Shown piece by piece: positions 43,320 to 54,445 of a stretch of DNA of 64,000 nucleotides (position 1 is its first letter; each line of letters opens with the position of its first letter). The position numbers and the translations under genes were made by a program. The stretch comes from Gnetum montanum (lineage: Eukaryota; Streptophyta; Gnetopsida; Gnetales; Gnetaceae): assembly GCA_015680685.1 (NCBI GenBank), contig MNCI01010159.1, forward strand, positions 302,906-366,905, in the 5' to 3' direction. The notes below the pieces were generated by a model. It had not been told where the DNA came from. It did not search any database and was given only the letters and a program-made list of their open reading frames with translations.

Positions 43320-44273
43320 TATTAGGATGTGAATTGATATCATTTTCACTTTGTTCTTCTATTTTGCAAGTTTGTGTGAGTAGCTACTAGCTCATGTGAC
43401 TCAGAGCTACCTTCATCTCAATGTCTCAACCCTAATGTGAGTTCTAATTAGTTTTCAACTCATCAAGGGAACATTAACAATCCTATGATTATTAGGAGTT
43501 GAATTATAACATTAAAGGACTAAAGAGCAAGTGGACTTAGCTTTAAATAGAAGTGGCAATAGTATAGAAGCTATATCTATGTTGGACAAGGTACTACCAG
43601 CTCATGCAACCTACATGAGCTCACAACTCAAAATTTGCTTCATCATGTGACTCATAGCCACTGTCAATTTAAGTTAAAACAAAAATACAAATCCATTAGT
43701 GCAAGCTCCAATGGATTGTACCCATGTAATATTCATTATGAATCTTTCTTACTTAATTCAATAATTCAACTATTTGGATTTGAATACTTGAACATTGCAA
43801 ATGGTTGAAGGAGATTGTTGATCATAATAGCTTACAATAGTTGATTGAATGAGATTTTTCTTTGGATAGGGAGCTACGACCTACACCTAGCCACAACCAT
43901 TAGACCAAGGTTATTGCAACTATCAACTAAAGTCATTTTTGCACTAGTTTAAAGTAGAACTACAAGGGATATTCCTTAATAGGAAAAAAGAGAGATATAT
44001 ACACAAATACATAGAGATACATAGAGAAAATAGAGAAATAGATTTCATAGAATTTTTAGATCTAGGATTGAAGTTATTAATGATTATTTTAAAAAGAATT
44101 ATTCTTGAGATTGATGATTGAATGATAATATATGTTTCTTTGTTAGAGTGAATTAATGTTAAGTGTTCTTCATCATAATCCTGGCATCTGACCCCCCCAC
44201 ATAACCTGTGGTCCTCTGTTTGATTTCCATATTCTACAATGCAAGCACTACTAAACAAAAGAACATCATAAAA
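43320..44273 (+). repeat. Athila-like 5' LTR, 954 bp
   Basis: TATTAGGATG (from TGTTAGG) to CATCATAAAA; matches 58612-59565 throughout. Contains CTTTAAATAGAAGTGG, a TATA-like box. The minus-strand open frame 43944-44285 is an accident. Confidence 0.9.
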
Positions 44274-44276
44274 TTT

Positions 44277-44293
44277 TAGTGCCATTGTGATGG
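44277..44293 (+). other. Primer-binding site, Athila type
   Basis: TAGTGCCATTGTGATGG just after the 5' LTR. The differences from TGGCGCCATTGCCGGGG are mostly G-to-A and C-to-T. Confidence 0.75.
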
Positions 44294-44447
44294 TTGTGGA
44301 TTATGGTGACATTTCCTAGATTTAAAATTTGTTTGATTTTTTATTTTTATTGATATTTTAATCATTTTTATGGATTTGAATTGATTTCTAAAATTGAGTT
44401 TATTACAGTTATTATGATTTCAAGTGATGTTGATTGATGTGTAGATG

Positions 44448-44744
44448 TGTCACATCCTTATTCCCAAATCATGCTACTGATGATGCCTCTTCATAACAAG
44501 TTTTATTATTATCATAATAAGACCTAAAAGGGTAGTTGTAACTGAGACCTAAAAGGGGTGCATTGTAATAATAGACATGTCTCTTGAGGTGATCTTTGGG
44601 GATTTGACCTAAGGCATTTATACCTAGGCTTAGAGGTCATGCCATGCATGGAGTGGTACATTTCAAATATTTTCTTCTTACACATAATGTCTGATATGAT
44701 GTATATTTGATGTTTGTCATGACATATGAGGATAGGATGTCACA
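44448..44744 (+). repeat. B2 5' LTR with ~275-bp internal deletion
   Basis: Matches the B1 LTR from both ends. The middle is lost between GAGTGGTA (~44658) and TTTTCTTCTTA, at a short TGGTA-type homology present at both deletion ends in the full-length LTR. Confidence 0.8.
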
Positions 44745-44787
44745 ATTAGTATAAGAGCAAACCACGATCCAAGGGACATTTAGAACC

Positions 44788-45068
44788 ATGGGCCAACTAC
44801 AACATGAACCTAATGATGAACCAAAAAGCCACAAAATCAGGAAATCCATTGATCATCACCAAATGCACCATATTTTTGTGATGTAAGCCAGAAGATACCT
44901 TTCCATTGATTTTATGAACAATGCATCATGCATCTACAAAAGACATAAATCCCACCAACCAACAAAATTCTTTCATGGATATCATTAACCAATGAAGATT
45001 TGATTATGCCTCATCAAGATTCATCAATTGCAAGAGATGTTGCTAAGGATAAGCATCCATTGGTTTAG
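44788..45068 (+). pseudogene. Leader exon of the family-B gene, B2 copy
   Basis: ATG to the donor AG|GTAACTC. Encodes MGQLQHEPNDEPKSH, IDHHQMHHI and RYLSIDFMNN, parallel to B1 8691-8956. One clear stop before a frameshift. Conservation of frame and donor between two elements supports past use. Function unknown. Confidence 0.5.
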
Positions 45069-45803
45069 GTAACTCTTACCCATCTTAATACTATAAATAT
45101 TAATTAATTAATGTCATTGTTAATTTTCTTTTAAAAAGTTAATAAGCATGACCTGAATTGATCTTGTTTATTAAAATTCATGATCCTAAGCAACTTAGAT
45201 TCATTTATAATCATCATGTCTTCCATATATTAACTTGGTAATGCCGGTTTGGTAAAATAAGTTAGTGGACCTTTTAAAATCTTGAAAATCCAACTTCATT
45301 TTTGAACCATAAGACTATGTTCAATGCATAGTACTTGTTGAGATGATTCTAATGGTATAAATTTCATCTTGATTGGACTAATGGTTTGGAAGATATTGTG
45401 ATTTTAATTTTCTCATTATGCATGCATTAAAATATTATTAAATTATTAAGTTATTAAATTATCATTTCTTAATAAAAAATTAAAAAAAAAAACCTTTTTT
45501 AAAGTGGAAGGTTGTGGATTTGACCTTAACCCCCAAATATAGTTTTATTAAAAAAATAATTAATTTTTGGCTAGTAAGGGCCACATTAGCTTACAAGCCA
45601 TGTGGGTCTTAGAAGGGTTGTATTGACCTACAGGGGGCCAATGTAGCCCATACTACAAGGGCTGCTACCCTTCTAGTCCTCACACCACCATGGCCCCCAG
45701 CCACCACTTGATTTGCTATATTGGTCAGTCCACTACTTTGTCACACGTGCATCATATTTTGTAGTGTCCACCTTCTGTGGTGCCACCGAACACTGATAGT
45801 CCC
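45069..45803 (+). other. B2 internal AT-rich spacer
   Basis: Follows the donor, homologous to B1 8957-9700 (for example TCAATGCATAGTACTTGTTG). No coding frame seen. Confidence 0.5.
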
Positions 45804-46140
45804 ATGGATCATAGGCATCGCTGGCACTCCACAGATATTGTCAATGCCATGGATCATAGGAATCCTTGGTGCTTCCCAATCACTGACGATGTTGTGGATC
45901 ACAAGCATCCTTGGCACTCTTGGGACATCATCAGTGTCGTAGATCATAGGCACCCTTAGCACTCTAAGGGCATCGACAATGTCATGGATCATAGGCACCC
46001 TTGGCACTTCACGGGCATTGATGACACTATAGATCATAGAAACCCCTAACATGGATGGTGCACCAATCATAGGCATCCCTAGCATCGATGACGTTGCAAA
46101 TCATAGGAACCCCTATCACTAATGGCATCATCAATCATAG
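45804..46140 (+). repeat. 45-bp minisatellite in B2
   Basis: Five consecutive exact-length 45-bp units begin at 45804, 45849, 45894, 45939 and 45984 (start RTRGATCATAGGCAYCC). They are followed by four shorter units of 33-36 bases. Because 45 is a multiple of three, a 114-residue minus-strand frame (45741-46085) shows a 15-residue repeat (VPRVPMIHDI), but this is a by-product. Confidence 0.9.
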
Positions 46141-46189
46141 GCATCCTCTAGTACTACTGCTAATGCAAGACCTAGGAATTGTGCTAGCT

Positions 46190-46525
46190 TCGCGGTAGTC
46201 ATGCAAACCTCATTTTGGGCTATGCAGACCATGAAAAGGGCCACATGAGCCCTATGAAGGACCGTGTAGGCCTTGAAAAGGGCAACACAATCCCTATGAA
46301 GGGATTCACACACCCTCAAATGGGTTGTGTGAGCCCTAAAGATGGCCATGTAAGTCTTAGATAGGGTCATGATAGCCTTGGGAAGGACTACATAGGCCCC
46401 AAAGAGGGTGATTGAAGCCCTTAGATAGGCTATGTAGGCCCTAAGGTGGGCTAAGTAGGCCCTAGAGGGGTAGCATAGGCCCCAACGAGGGTCATGCAAG
46501 CCCTAGAAAGGGACAATGTAGGCTT
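46190..46525 (+). repeat. ~27-30-bp minisatellite in B2
   Basis: About eleven units such as GGCTATGTAGGCCCTAAGG. B1 has fewer copies at 10140-10300. The minus-strand frame 46131-46499 follows the repeat. Confidence 0.8.
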
Positions 46526-46551
46526 GGACTGCACTGCCCAGCACAGTACCT

Positions 46552-46582
46552 CCCCCTCCCCCCCACCCCCCTCCCCTGCCCC
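46552..46582 (-). other. G-quadruplex-forming motif (C-rich on plus strand)
   Basis: C tracts of 5, 7, 6, 4 and 4 separated by one- or two-base spacers. The minus strand therefore has five G runs of at least four. Not present at the matching place in B1. Confidence 0.6.
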
Positions 46583-46887
46583 ACCACCACACATCAGTTG
46601 TACCATGGGCCCTTCACCATGCCTTTGCCATGCTGCTACTACTACACATCACCTATAGGGTTTCTACCATTCATTGCTCAACCACCCAATAACTAGGACC
46701 ACCAATTCTTTTCAATCACCACCATTGATGTGCCACCACGGCCATTGCTACTACACAATGGGAAAATTCTCTATTAATAGATGGAAGATTTGAATTTTTT
46801 GTCAATTAATGGAAAATTCAAAATTCCCATTAACAAGTTATTAGTTAAAATAAAAATGTTCAAAAATAATTTTCAAAATTTAAATTT

Positions 46888-46990
46888 AGTGCCCTAGTAA
46901 TAACAAGAATAAAAATTCCATGAATAAGAACACTTATTCTAGAGTAGAACTAAAATGGGTGACCTCTTGGGAATTCTTGTTTTTTGCACC
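46888..46990 (+). repeat. 5S rRNA-derived segment in B2
   Basis: AGTGCCC...AGAGTAGAACTAAAATGGG, then TGACCTCTTGGGAATTCTTG, then TTGCACC, matching the plant 5S 3' half and its C box with C-to-T and G-to-A decay. It occupies the same position as the B1 copy. Confidence 0.8.
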
Positions 46991-47680
46991 AAAAGGTTCA
47001 GAACTCCAGAAGCCATGACTATTGATTTTGGATGTCTTTTTTGACAAAAAAGAGTAATTTCCTATAGATTTCAACCTTTTGAACATAATGGTGAAGTTAG
47101 ATGTGCCCCATGGAACCCCAAAAATTAGCTTTCACCCCTTGCCCAACATAGTGCCTCAACATCCTTAAAATTTTAATTTTAGTGTAATTTAAGCATACAA
47201 TGTTCATTTTCAACATATGAATAGTCATTTCCTACATTTTTCACCATTTTGGACTCAATGGAGAGGTCATATTTATCATATAGATACCTAATAATTCAAT
47301 GATATCATGAACCATGCCTTAAAATTTGACAACATAAGGATGCCTTGTTGGGAAAATAATCTTTGCAAATAGCCTTTAGATCTCTATGGCATGTCATTAG
47401 TTACACTACTAGAGTAAATGTATTTAAGGGGGGTAGAAATATTGTTAATAATTAGATAATATAGTTAAATATTACTAGAATTAGTTGATGTATCAGTATC
47501 AATTAATTATTAGTTGATGAAATAGTTGTTGTATCAGTTGATGAAATAGACCGATCTTCAATGATCAAGAAAATGTCCTACAACCAAAACATATGGAGAA
47601 GCAACACAAAGATTCAAAATATTGTTTTGACAAGGTGTCTAATACCCATGAAGAGAAATGATCCATAGGAGAATTCAAGA
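46991..47680 (+). other. B2 spacer between 5S-like and CCR4-like parts
   Basis: Parallel to B1 10726-11482. Includes the same short TTAGTTGATG repeats (47480-47545) and the GATCTTCAATGATCAAG segment. No further feature. Confidence 0.5.
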
Positions 47681-48760
47681 ATGAGAATAAAAGTTGAAAC
47701 ATACAACATGCTTGCAAGATCCTTAGCAAATGAGAAACAAAATCTATTATGTCCACCATGAGCCTTGGATTGAAACAAATATCAATATCCATGCTATTAG
47801 CAAAATTACAAGATTTGGATGCTGATGTTTTATGCCTACAAGAATTTTTTTCATGGGAATTTCTATATGAATTCCAACTAGATTTGAAAAAGATAGGATA
47901 CAAAGATATTTATAAGCAAAAAGACTCTTGTGGAAGTTCTTCTTTTGAGCCATATAAATTAGCCTATTGTAGAAATCACAACATGGATGGTTGCACAATA
48001 TTTTATAAAGAAGATAATTTTGAATTGATACAAATGATTGAATGGAGTTTGGAAAATATGATTTTTAAAATTCTAGAAATTCAAATCATGGAAAAGAAAG
48101 AACAGTCAAGATTTCAGAAAAATAACATAGCCTTAGAAGTGATTTTAAAAGTCCATCTATCAAGAAGATGTGCATGCATGGTTAACACATATTTAATTAT
48201 TGAATAACATGTTCAAATGTTAGATTGTATCAATAAGCATACTTGATTAAGAAAATAGAAGAAATTTTGAAGAATAAGTTATTCCTGAGTCATACAAATC
48301 TAGTTCCATTTATTCTTTTTAGAAACTTCAATACAAAAGTTTGAATTAGTGTTTATCAATTCTTAAAATATGAATGTAAAAAAGAATCCATGGAAGATAA
48401 ACCTGATCTGAAGAAGATGTTTCCATAAATTCAACATGCAATTCCATTGGCCAATGCATATTCTTCTTAATTTGAATCTTTAGTAGATAAATCAGATTCC
48501 AGAATTCATGAACAAATGATGTTGACAAATAGTACTCATTAAGAACCATAGTTTAGGAATTACTCTAAAATGACTAATGAGGATGGATCAACAACATTCT
48601 TCATTGAGAATTTGGATTATATTTGGTATGATTTCTAATCTTCCAAGTTACCAATTTACCAAAGTTAATTTCTAAAGAAGAAGTTGAGAAGAATCAAGAT
48701 CACACTTTTCCATCCTGAACAAGACCATTTGATGATATACTACTTATGAAAAAATTATAA
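47681..48760 (+). pseudogene. CCR4/nocturnin-type EEP nuclease captured by family-B element, copy 2
   Basis: Starts MRIKVETYNMLA at 47681 and, after a frame change at ~47790, runs open to ~48200: LAKLQDLDADVLCLQEFF with the metal-site Glu kept (47842-47844), IGYKDIYKQK, RNHNMDGCTIFYK, then NIALEVILKVHLSRRC and ACMVNTYLI. Further on, the GDFN site has become RNFN (48321), and after NLDYIWY the catalytic SDH has become FDD (~48730). So this copy kept the first site and lost the others, the reverse of copy 1. Same element position and boundaries as 11483-12590. Deadenylase activity in the ancestor is an inference from motifs. Confidence 0.85.
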
Positions 48761-49231
48761 TTACTTCTATCAATTTATAAGATTGATCTAGCTAAGGAAG
48801 TATCTCGCCTTTACTTTTATAAATTTCATAATTTTATTCATTTTTAATTTATATTTTAATTAGATAAGTAAAATATCTAAGGTAATGAAAAGTTGGAAAT
48901 AAAGAATTTTCCCTACCTTCACTTAGATAACCAGAATCGAGTTGCACCTTATGTGATCCTTGTTAGACTAGTGATTGGTGGTTGATAGATCTTTAATTCA
49001 TCTCTTGTCATTATCTTAGATAATAAGGTAAGTATTAATAAAATAATATTTATGCTTATATATATAATTTTCTCACATATTTCTTATTTGCAAAATAAGA
49101 AAGAAACAAATCCAAGTTCAATGGAGAAATAAAATTATTAGAGCACAGGATCATAATAGAAGTATTGGAGTTGGAAACAAATAGTGAACGTGGACTTGTT
49201 CTAAGATGAATAGAACCTAAGTGGGGTAGAT
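48761..49231 (+). pseudogene. Downstream exon-like pieces and purine tract of B2
   Basis: Conserved donor-like GAA|GTATCTC (~48799) and AAG|GTAAGTATTA (49028), then a last exon-like stretch with KLLEHRIIIEVLELE. The acceptor AG before it is destroyed (TTTGCAA in place of TTTGTAG). The purine-rich AAGTGGGGTAGA precedes the 3' LTR at 49232. Confidence 0.45.
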
Positions 49232-49806
49232 TGTCATGTCTTTATTCACAAATGATGCTAGTACATAACAAAGATGATGACTCTTCATAATAAATCTTAT
49301 TGTTATAATAACAAGACTCAAAAGGATGGTTGTAACTGAGACCTAAAAGGGATGCATTATAATAACAGACATGCATCTTGAGGTGACATTTGGGGGTTTG
49401 ACCTAAGGCATTTATACCTAGGATTAGAGGTCATGCTAGGCATGGAATGGTAGAGCCAATATAGGCAAGTCACAGGAGCTAGGTGAAGCAGGATAGGAAG
49501 TGGACTAGCCATCCCTTCTAGCTAGTGATAGGCCTAACCATGGTGGTAGTGTTAGATTGCCTCTAAGGGATAGATGCTAAAGGAAAAAAACCCCAAGGAA
49601 CACTCTCAGACCATGCTCTAGATACTTCATTCTATATCAATAATGCATTCTTTTCTCTCTCTTTCTGCACTTTCTCTATTATTTCATTCATGCATAATGT
49701 CGAATGTTACATATATTTGACATTTGGTATATTTTCTTATTATGCTTAATATCTAATATAATGTATATTTGACATTTGACATGACATCTAGGGACAAGAT
49801 GTCATA
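49232..49806 (+). repeat. B2 3' LTR, 575 bp
   Basis: TGTCATGTC...AAGATGTCATA; full length, homologous to both B1 LTRs. Confidence 0.85.
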
Positions 49807-49918
49807 TGATGTTTCTTATAGATTTGAAGATACTAATGATTGATGAATTTTTATAGTAGACTAGGTTTGTTAATTCTTTTCTTTTATCTTCTTTTTACTT
49901 GTTGTTTCTTTATAGGCT

Positions 49919-50940
49919 TATGGTTTGGATTTATAAGAAAGGCAAAATATTAGTACATGTTACTGTTCCTTCTTCTTATATATCTAAGAAAAGAAATAAG
50001 AGCATTTTGATGTCATTTGAAGAATCATCTTCATCATTGAATTCTAGAGGTTAAAAGAGAAAAACTTCATTCCAGCAAGAAGGACCACCAATCTCTTAGG
50101 GTCAATCATTCTACTCTTCACAACAAGCATCATTAGTTTGTACAAATGAGGGAATTTATAACACTAATCAACCACATGCTATAGGTATGGATTTTCCTTA
50201 CGCTTGTGTAATTTGTAATGAGATTGATCACACTACTCATGATTATTCCATTTTACCCTTTATTAAAGAATAAGCTAATGTTATAGGCAGTCAAGGTGGA
50301 TAGGGGAGGAGTGCAACTTCAAAAGGTAGGGAATGAAATTCCAATCAAATAAAAAATTACCAATCACATCCTCCATTTTGGCCCAATTATCCAAATAATA
50401 ATAATAATTTTAACCATTCTTGGAGACCTAATCAAAACCATGAGTTTCAACATCAAATGTTACAATAAAATGAAAACTTGCAACATATCTTGCAGCAACA
50501 AAATGATCATATAATTAAGCTTATTCAAGCCTTACAACCTAAGGACACATTACCAGTAGAAACAAAATGAAATCCTAAGTATCAAGGAAGATAAGAACTC
50601 CATATAGTTTCATCATCCAATAGTGATCAATGTAATGTAGTGACTTAAAGCAGTAGAGTAGCTGATCTTGAAGCTCCTTATCATAATACTATTGAGAATA
50701 AGGAATTAGAGGAGGAATCTAAAAGAATCTTTGAAAAGGAATTTCCTATGAAAGAAGCACTTGATCCAAATATTACTTTAAAGGAAACCATTAATTCCTC
50801 TTCTCCACAAGCACATTTTCCTCATAGATTGGAATCAAATGAGGTTGATGACAAGAAACTTGAGAATCTTTTTAAAGATGTCTCTTTACATGTTCCAGTA
50901 TTAAGAGCTGTTGAAGATACCCCCCAATTTGCTAAATAAC
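49919..50940 (+). pseudogene. Athila-like gag
   Basis: Begins in frames such as LMVWIYKKGKILVHVTVPSS. It contains a knuckle-like CVICNEIDHTTHDY near 50205-50250 and an N/P/Q-rich stretch (PNNNNNFNHSW). Then comes an open acidic segment (50640-50938: ELEEESKRIFEKEFPMKEAL, FKDVSLHVPVLRAVEDTP) typical of the gag-protease linker of Athila elements. Several stops. Confidence 0.7.
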
Positions 50941-51069
50941 TTAAGAAATTGTGTTCTATGAAAAAGAAAATTAAAATACCTAAGCATGTTAGCCTTGCTA
51001 AAAATATTACAAATATTTTGAAGGCTAGGATACCTAAAAAACGATAGATCCCAGTAGTCCTACAATTTC

Positions 51070-51540
51070 TTGTATGATTCATAATAGAATATTTCATCAT
51101 GCATTAGTGGATCTAGGAGCTAATGTAAATATTATGCTATCTTAGATTTATCAATCATTGGGTTAGGATCATATTACACCTACTAATATTACTATTTCTT
51201 TGGATGATGAGTCTATTATTTATAAAAAAGGTATTGTTGAGAATATATTAGTTCAAGTAGATGAACCTTTATACCCTATTGATTTCATTGTGTTAGACTA
51301 TTACACATCTTCATTAAATAATATTTATCCTTTAATTTTAGGCAGGCCTATGTTGGTAACTATGGATGTGGTTATTTATGTAAAAATTGGATTAATGAAT
51401 TTAACACTTGCAAATATGAATTTTTCAATCAATCTATATAACTTTGATAACCAATTTCAATTTGATGAGCTTAATATGATTATTGTTGCAATAGCAAACA
51501 TGGTTTCTTTAGAATTATGTGATTGGGAGGAGGCATATTA
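51070..51540 (+). pseudogene. Athila-like aspartic protease
   Basis: Active-site region ALVDLGANVNIMLS (D-L-G in place of D-T/S-G, as is common in Athila), then ITISLDDESIIYKKGIVENI, LVQVDEPLYPIDFIVLDYY and YPLILGRPMLVTMDVVI, the ILGRP block. The last 113 residues (51200-51541) are open. The position between gag and RT and the motif spacing are diagnostic of the Athila lineage. Confidence 0.85.
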
Positions 51541-51859
51541 GGTTTTAATATTGGAAGACTACTAAGAGGTAACTATGGATGATTAAAGAGAGTTTTTATG
51601 TACTCAAGTGGAAAATGCTTTAGATGGTGAGGATTTGTTTAAATTGAAGAATTTTTCTTCTGTTGCAAGTCGCGAGGAAGTAATTTTTGATTTAAAGGAG
51701 CTTCCTTATCACTTGAAATATATTTATGCTACAAATAATAAACCCTTAAGTATAAGTTTAGGATTAACTATCATTCAAGAATAGAGATTGATACATATTC
51801 TAAAAAATTATCTTGAAGATTTTACTTGGTCACCTTTGGATCTTAAGTAGGGGATTTTT

Positions 51860-52660
51860 CCATCCATTGTTCAGCATCATATCCATTTACAAGTTGAGGC
51901 TACACTACAACAGCAATCATGTAGGAGGCTAAATCTAGCTTTTAAACAAGCAGTAAAAGATGAACTTTTGAAATTGTTTTACGCAGGTATTATTTATCTC
52001 ATTTTTTATTCAAAGTGGGTTAGTCCTATTACAGTTGTGCCTACAAAGTCTGGTAAGTGCCGTTTTTGCATTGATTTTCAAGAATTGAATAAATGAACAA
52101 GGATTCCACTTCCATATTTAGATAAGGTTTTAGACAAACTTCAAGGTCATGACTTTTAATCTTTTCTTAATGGTTTTAGCAGTTATAATCATATTTTAAT
52201 TACCTTATAAGAGCAACATAAAACAAACTTTACCATATTATGGGGGACTTTTTCATTTAGACGTATGGCCTTTGGGTTGTGCAATGCTCCTACTACATTC
52301 CAATGGGATATTCCATCTATTTTTTTCAGATATGATTGATTCTTTTCTTGAGGTTTTCACAAATGAATTTTCAATCTACAATTATTCATTCTCTGATGTC
52401 TTACATTATTTGGAATTAGTCTTGCATAGGTATATTGATAAGGGACTTAGTTCATCTTGGGAAAAAGTGTCATTTAGGCCTTATGAATAAAAAGGGAATT
52501 TCTGTAGATCTTGAAAAAATAAAAGTTATTTCCAATCTTAATCCCTTCATTAATGTGAAAGGTTTATGTCCCTTACTGGGACATGTTGATTTTTATAAAC
52601 AATTTATCAAAAAATTTTCATTGACTACTCAACCATTGGTAAAATTGTTATAAAAAGTTG
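51860..52660 (+). pseudogene. Athila-like reverse transcriptase
   Basis: RRLNLAFKQAVKDELLKLF, SKWVSPITVVPTKSGKCRFC, IDFQELNK, then MAFGLCNAPTTFQ. IFFSDMIDSFLEVFTNEFS follows, where TNEFS stands for the catalytic MDDFS. Then GISVDLEKIKVISNL, NVKGLCPLLGHVDFYKQFIK. Both catalytic Asp are changed and frames shift at ~52300 and ~52440. Confidence 0.85.
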
Positions 52661-53130
52661 TTGTTTGTAAATGGATTGAAGATTGCCAAAATGCATTTGA
52701 AATCTTAAATCAACACTTTCTTTAGCACCAATATTATAGGGACATGATTGGAGCAAAGATTTTGAGCTTATAACAAATGCATCAGATTTTGCAATTAGAG
52801 CTATATTGGGTTAGCACAAAGATAATATTCCATATGTTATTTATTATATTTCTAAGACATTCATCCCTACTTAAATTAATTATACTACTCAAAAAGAGAT
52901 ATTAGTTGTTATGTATAATTTAGATAAATTTCATTATTACTTAATTGATTTTCATACAATAGTATTTACTGATCATGCTACTATTAATATTTGCATAATG
53001 AATAAACTAAAAGTTCAAGACAAATTTTTTGGTGTCTTTTTTTGCAAGAATTTGATTTGGTGATTCATGATAAGAAGGGATCTAAAAATTTAATGGCAAA
53101 TCATTTGTCCAGATGGGAGCATAATGTGGA
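52661..53130 (+). pseudogene. Athila-like RNase H
   Basis: WSKDFELITNASDFAIRAIL, then YTTQKEILVVMYNLDKFHYY, FTDHATI, and near the end SKNLMANHLSRWEHNVDL, the NLVADHLSRLE block that ends RNase H in plant gypsy elements. Confidence 0.8.
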
Positions 53131-53149
53131 TTTGTAAATATCTCACATA

Positions 53150-54445
53150 TTTAATTATTTATTTTCATATGAGGAATTATTTTCTTGTTGGGTGAAGGAT
53201 GTTATTTTTAAGATTCTAGATCCTTGGTACATGGATATTGCTAATTATTTAGTTGTATGTGAACTACCAATGTCTTGGACTAACAAATAGAAGTAGACCT
53301 TTGTCATCAAGGCATAACAATTCATTTGGGAGGATACATTCATGTATGAGATTTGTAAAGATCATATTATTTGATGATGTCTACCAAAATAAGAACAACA
53401 AGAGGAAATTTCTTTTAACCATGATGGAGTGTGTGGAGGTCACTTTACAGGTAAGAAAACTTCATATAAAATTTTCCATGTTGGCTTTTATTAGCCTACT
53501 TTGTATAAAAATACTTATGAATATTGTACGAGATGTGATCAATTACAATGAATGGGAGGACTCACAAGATGGTCAGACATGTCATTGTTACCTATCTCAA
53601 TGGAGTATAAGCCCTTCCATTATTGGGGCATTGATTTCATGGACCCTTTTCCTTCAAGAAGCTCTTGTAAGTATATTTTAGTTTCCATTGATTATGTCAC
53701 CAAGTGGGTTTTGGCAAAAGTAACTAGGTATGAAGATGCTAAAATAGAGATTAGGTTTTTAAGATAATACTTAATTCCATGCTTTGGACACCCAAGAATC
53801 TTAATTAGTAATTAGGACATACATTTTGTTAATGATATCATAGAGTAAGTGCTACACAAAATGGGAATTTCACATCGTATTGCTATTACCTATCATCCTG
53901 AATCAACCAGTTTAGTTGAAAGTATGAATAAGGAAATTAAAAATATTTTGTAAAAAGTTGTAGGAAATAATAGAATAGATTGGTCTTATCATTTGTCAAA
54001 TGCATTATGGGCTATTCATACATCATTATAAGTCATCTTTTGGTTTTACCCTGTATGAACTAGTATTCAATAAGCAATACATTGTTCCTTCTTTAATATA
54101 GAAAAAGTCCTTTTGAATGCAACACCAATTGGAAATGAACATGAAATCATGTCTTTCTATGTATTTATTATCTTTAAACCATTTAGATGAAGATAGAATG
54201 CACACTTTAGATAGGCAATGTTTGTATAAGAAATAGATGAACATGTGTCATGACAAAAAGATCATGAGGAAGTTATTCTCAGAATGTGATCTAGTATTAT
54301 TATTTAACATGAGGCTTAATAAGTTTACCAGGAAATTAGTATCAAAATGGAAGGGACCCTTAAGGGTTATTAGGAGCTTAGGTAATGGTACTATTGACAT
54401 TTCTAGGTTTGGTAGTTTTGAGTCTTTTTGTGTGAATGGTTAATG
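53150..54445 (+). pseudogene. Athila-like integrase
   Basis: The core is recognisable by MEYKPFHYWGIDFMDPFPSR (first catalytic Asp in IDFM), YILVSIDYVTKWVLAKVTRY, IHFVNDII (decayed second site), AITYHPESTSLVESMNKEI (third site Glu) and a C-terminus RLNKFTRKLVSKWKGPLRVI. It ends in FCVNG at ~54443. Frames shift several times. Confidence 0.85.

Larger units (their letters stand above)
44448..49806 (+). mobile_element. Family-B element B2, carrying CCR4-like gene
   Basis: 5' LTR 44448-44744 (internal deletion), decayed primer site at 44747, leader exon, 45-bp and ~28-bp minisatellites, 5S-derived segment, CCR4-like region, downstream exon pieces, purine tract and full 3' LTR 49232-49806. The order is the same as in B1. 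The flanks AGATG (44443-44447) and TGATG (49807-49811) are a probable target duplication. It is inserted in the leader of the Athila-like element. Confidence 0.85.

Noticed and set aside
45741-46085. 114-residue minus-strand repeat protein
   Set aside because: It is produced by a 45-bp minisatellite (a multiple of three). The sister element does not have it.
45804-46140. CRISPR-like regular repeat spacing
   Set aside because: Units are directly adjacent with no unique spacers; this is a plant minisatellite in a retrotransposon.
46131-46499. 122-residue minus-strand frame
   Set aside because: Translation of a ~28-bp minisatellite; low complexity and not conserved in frame in B1.
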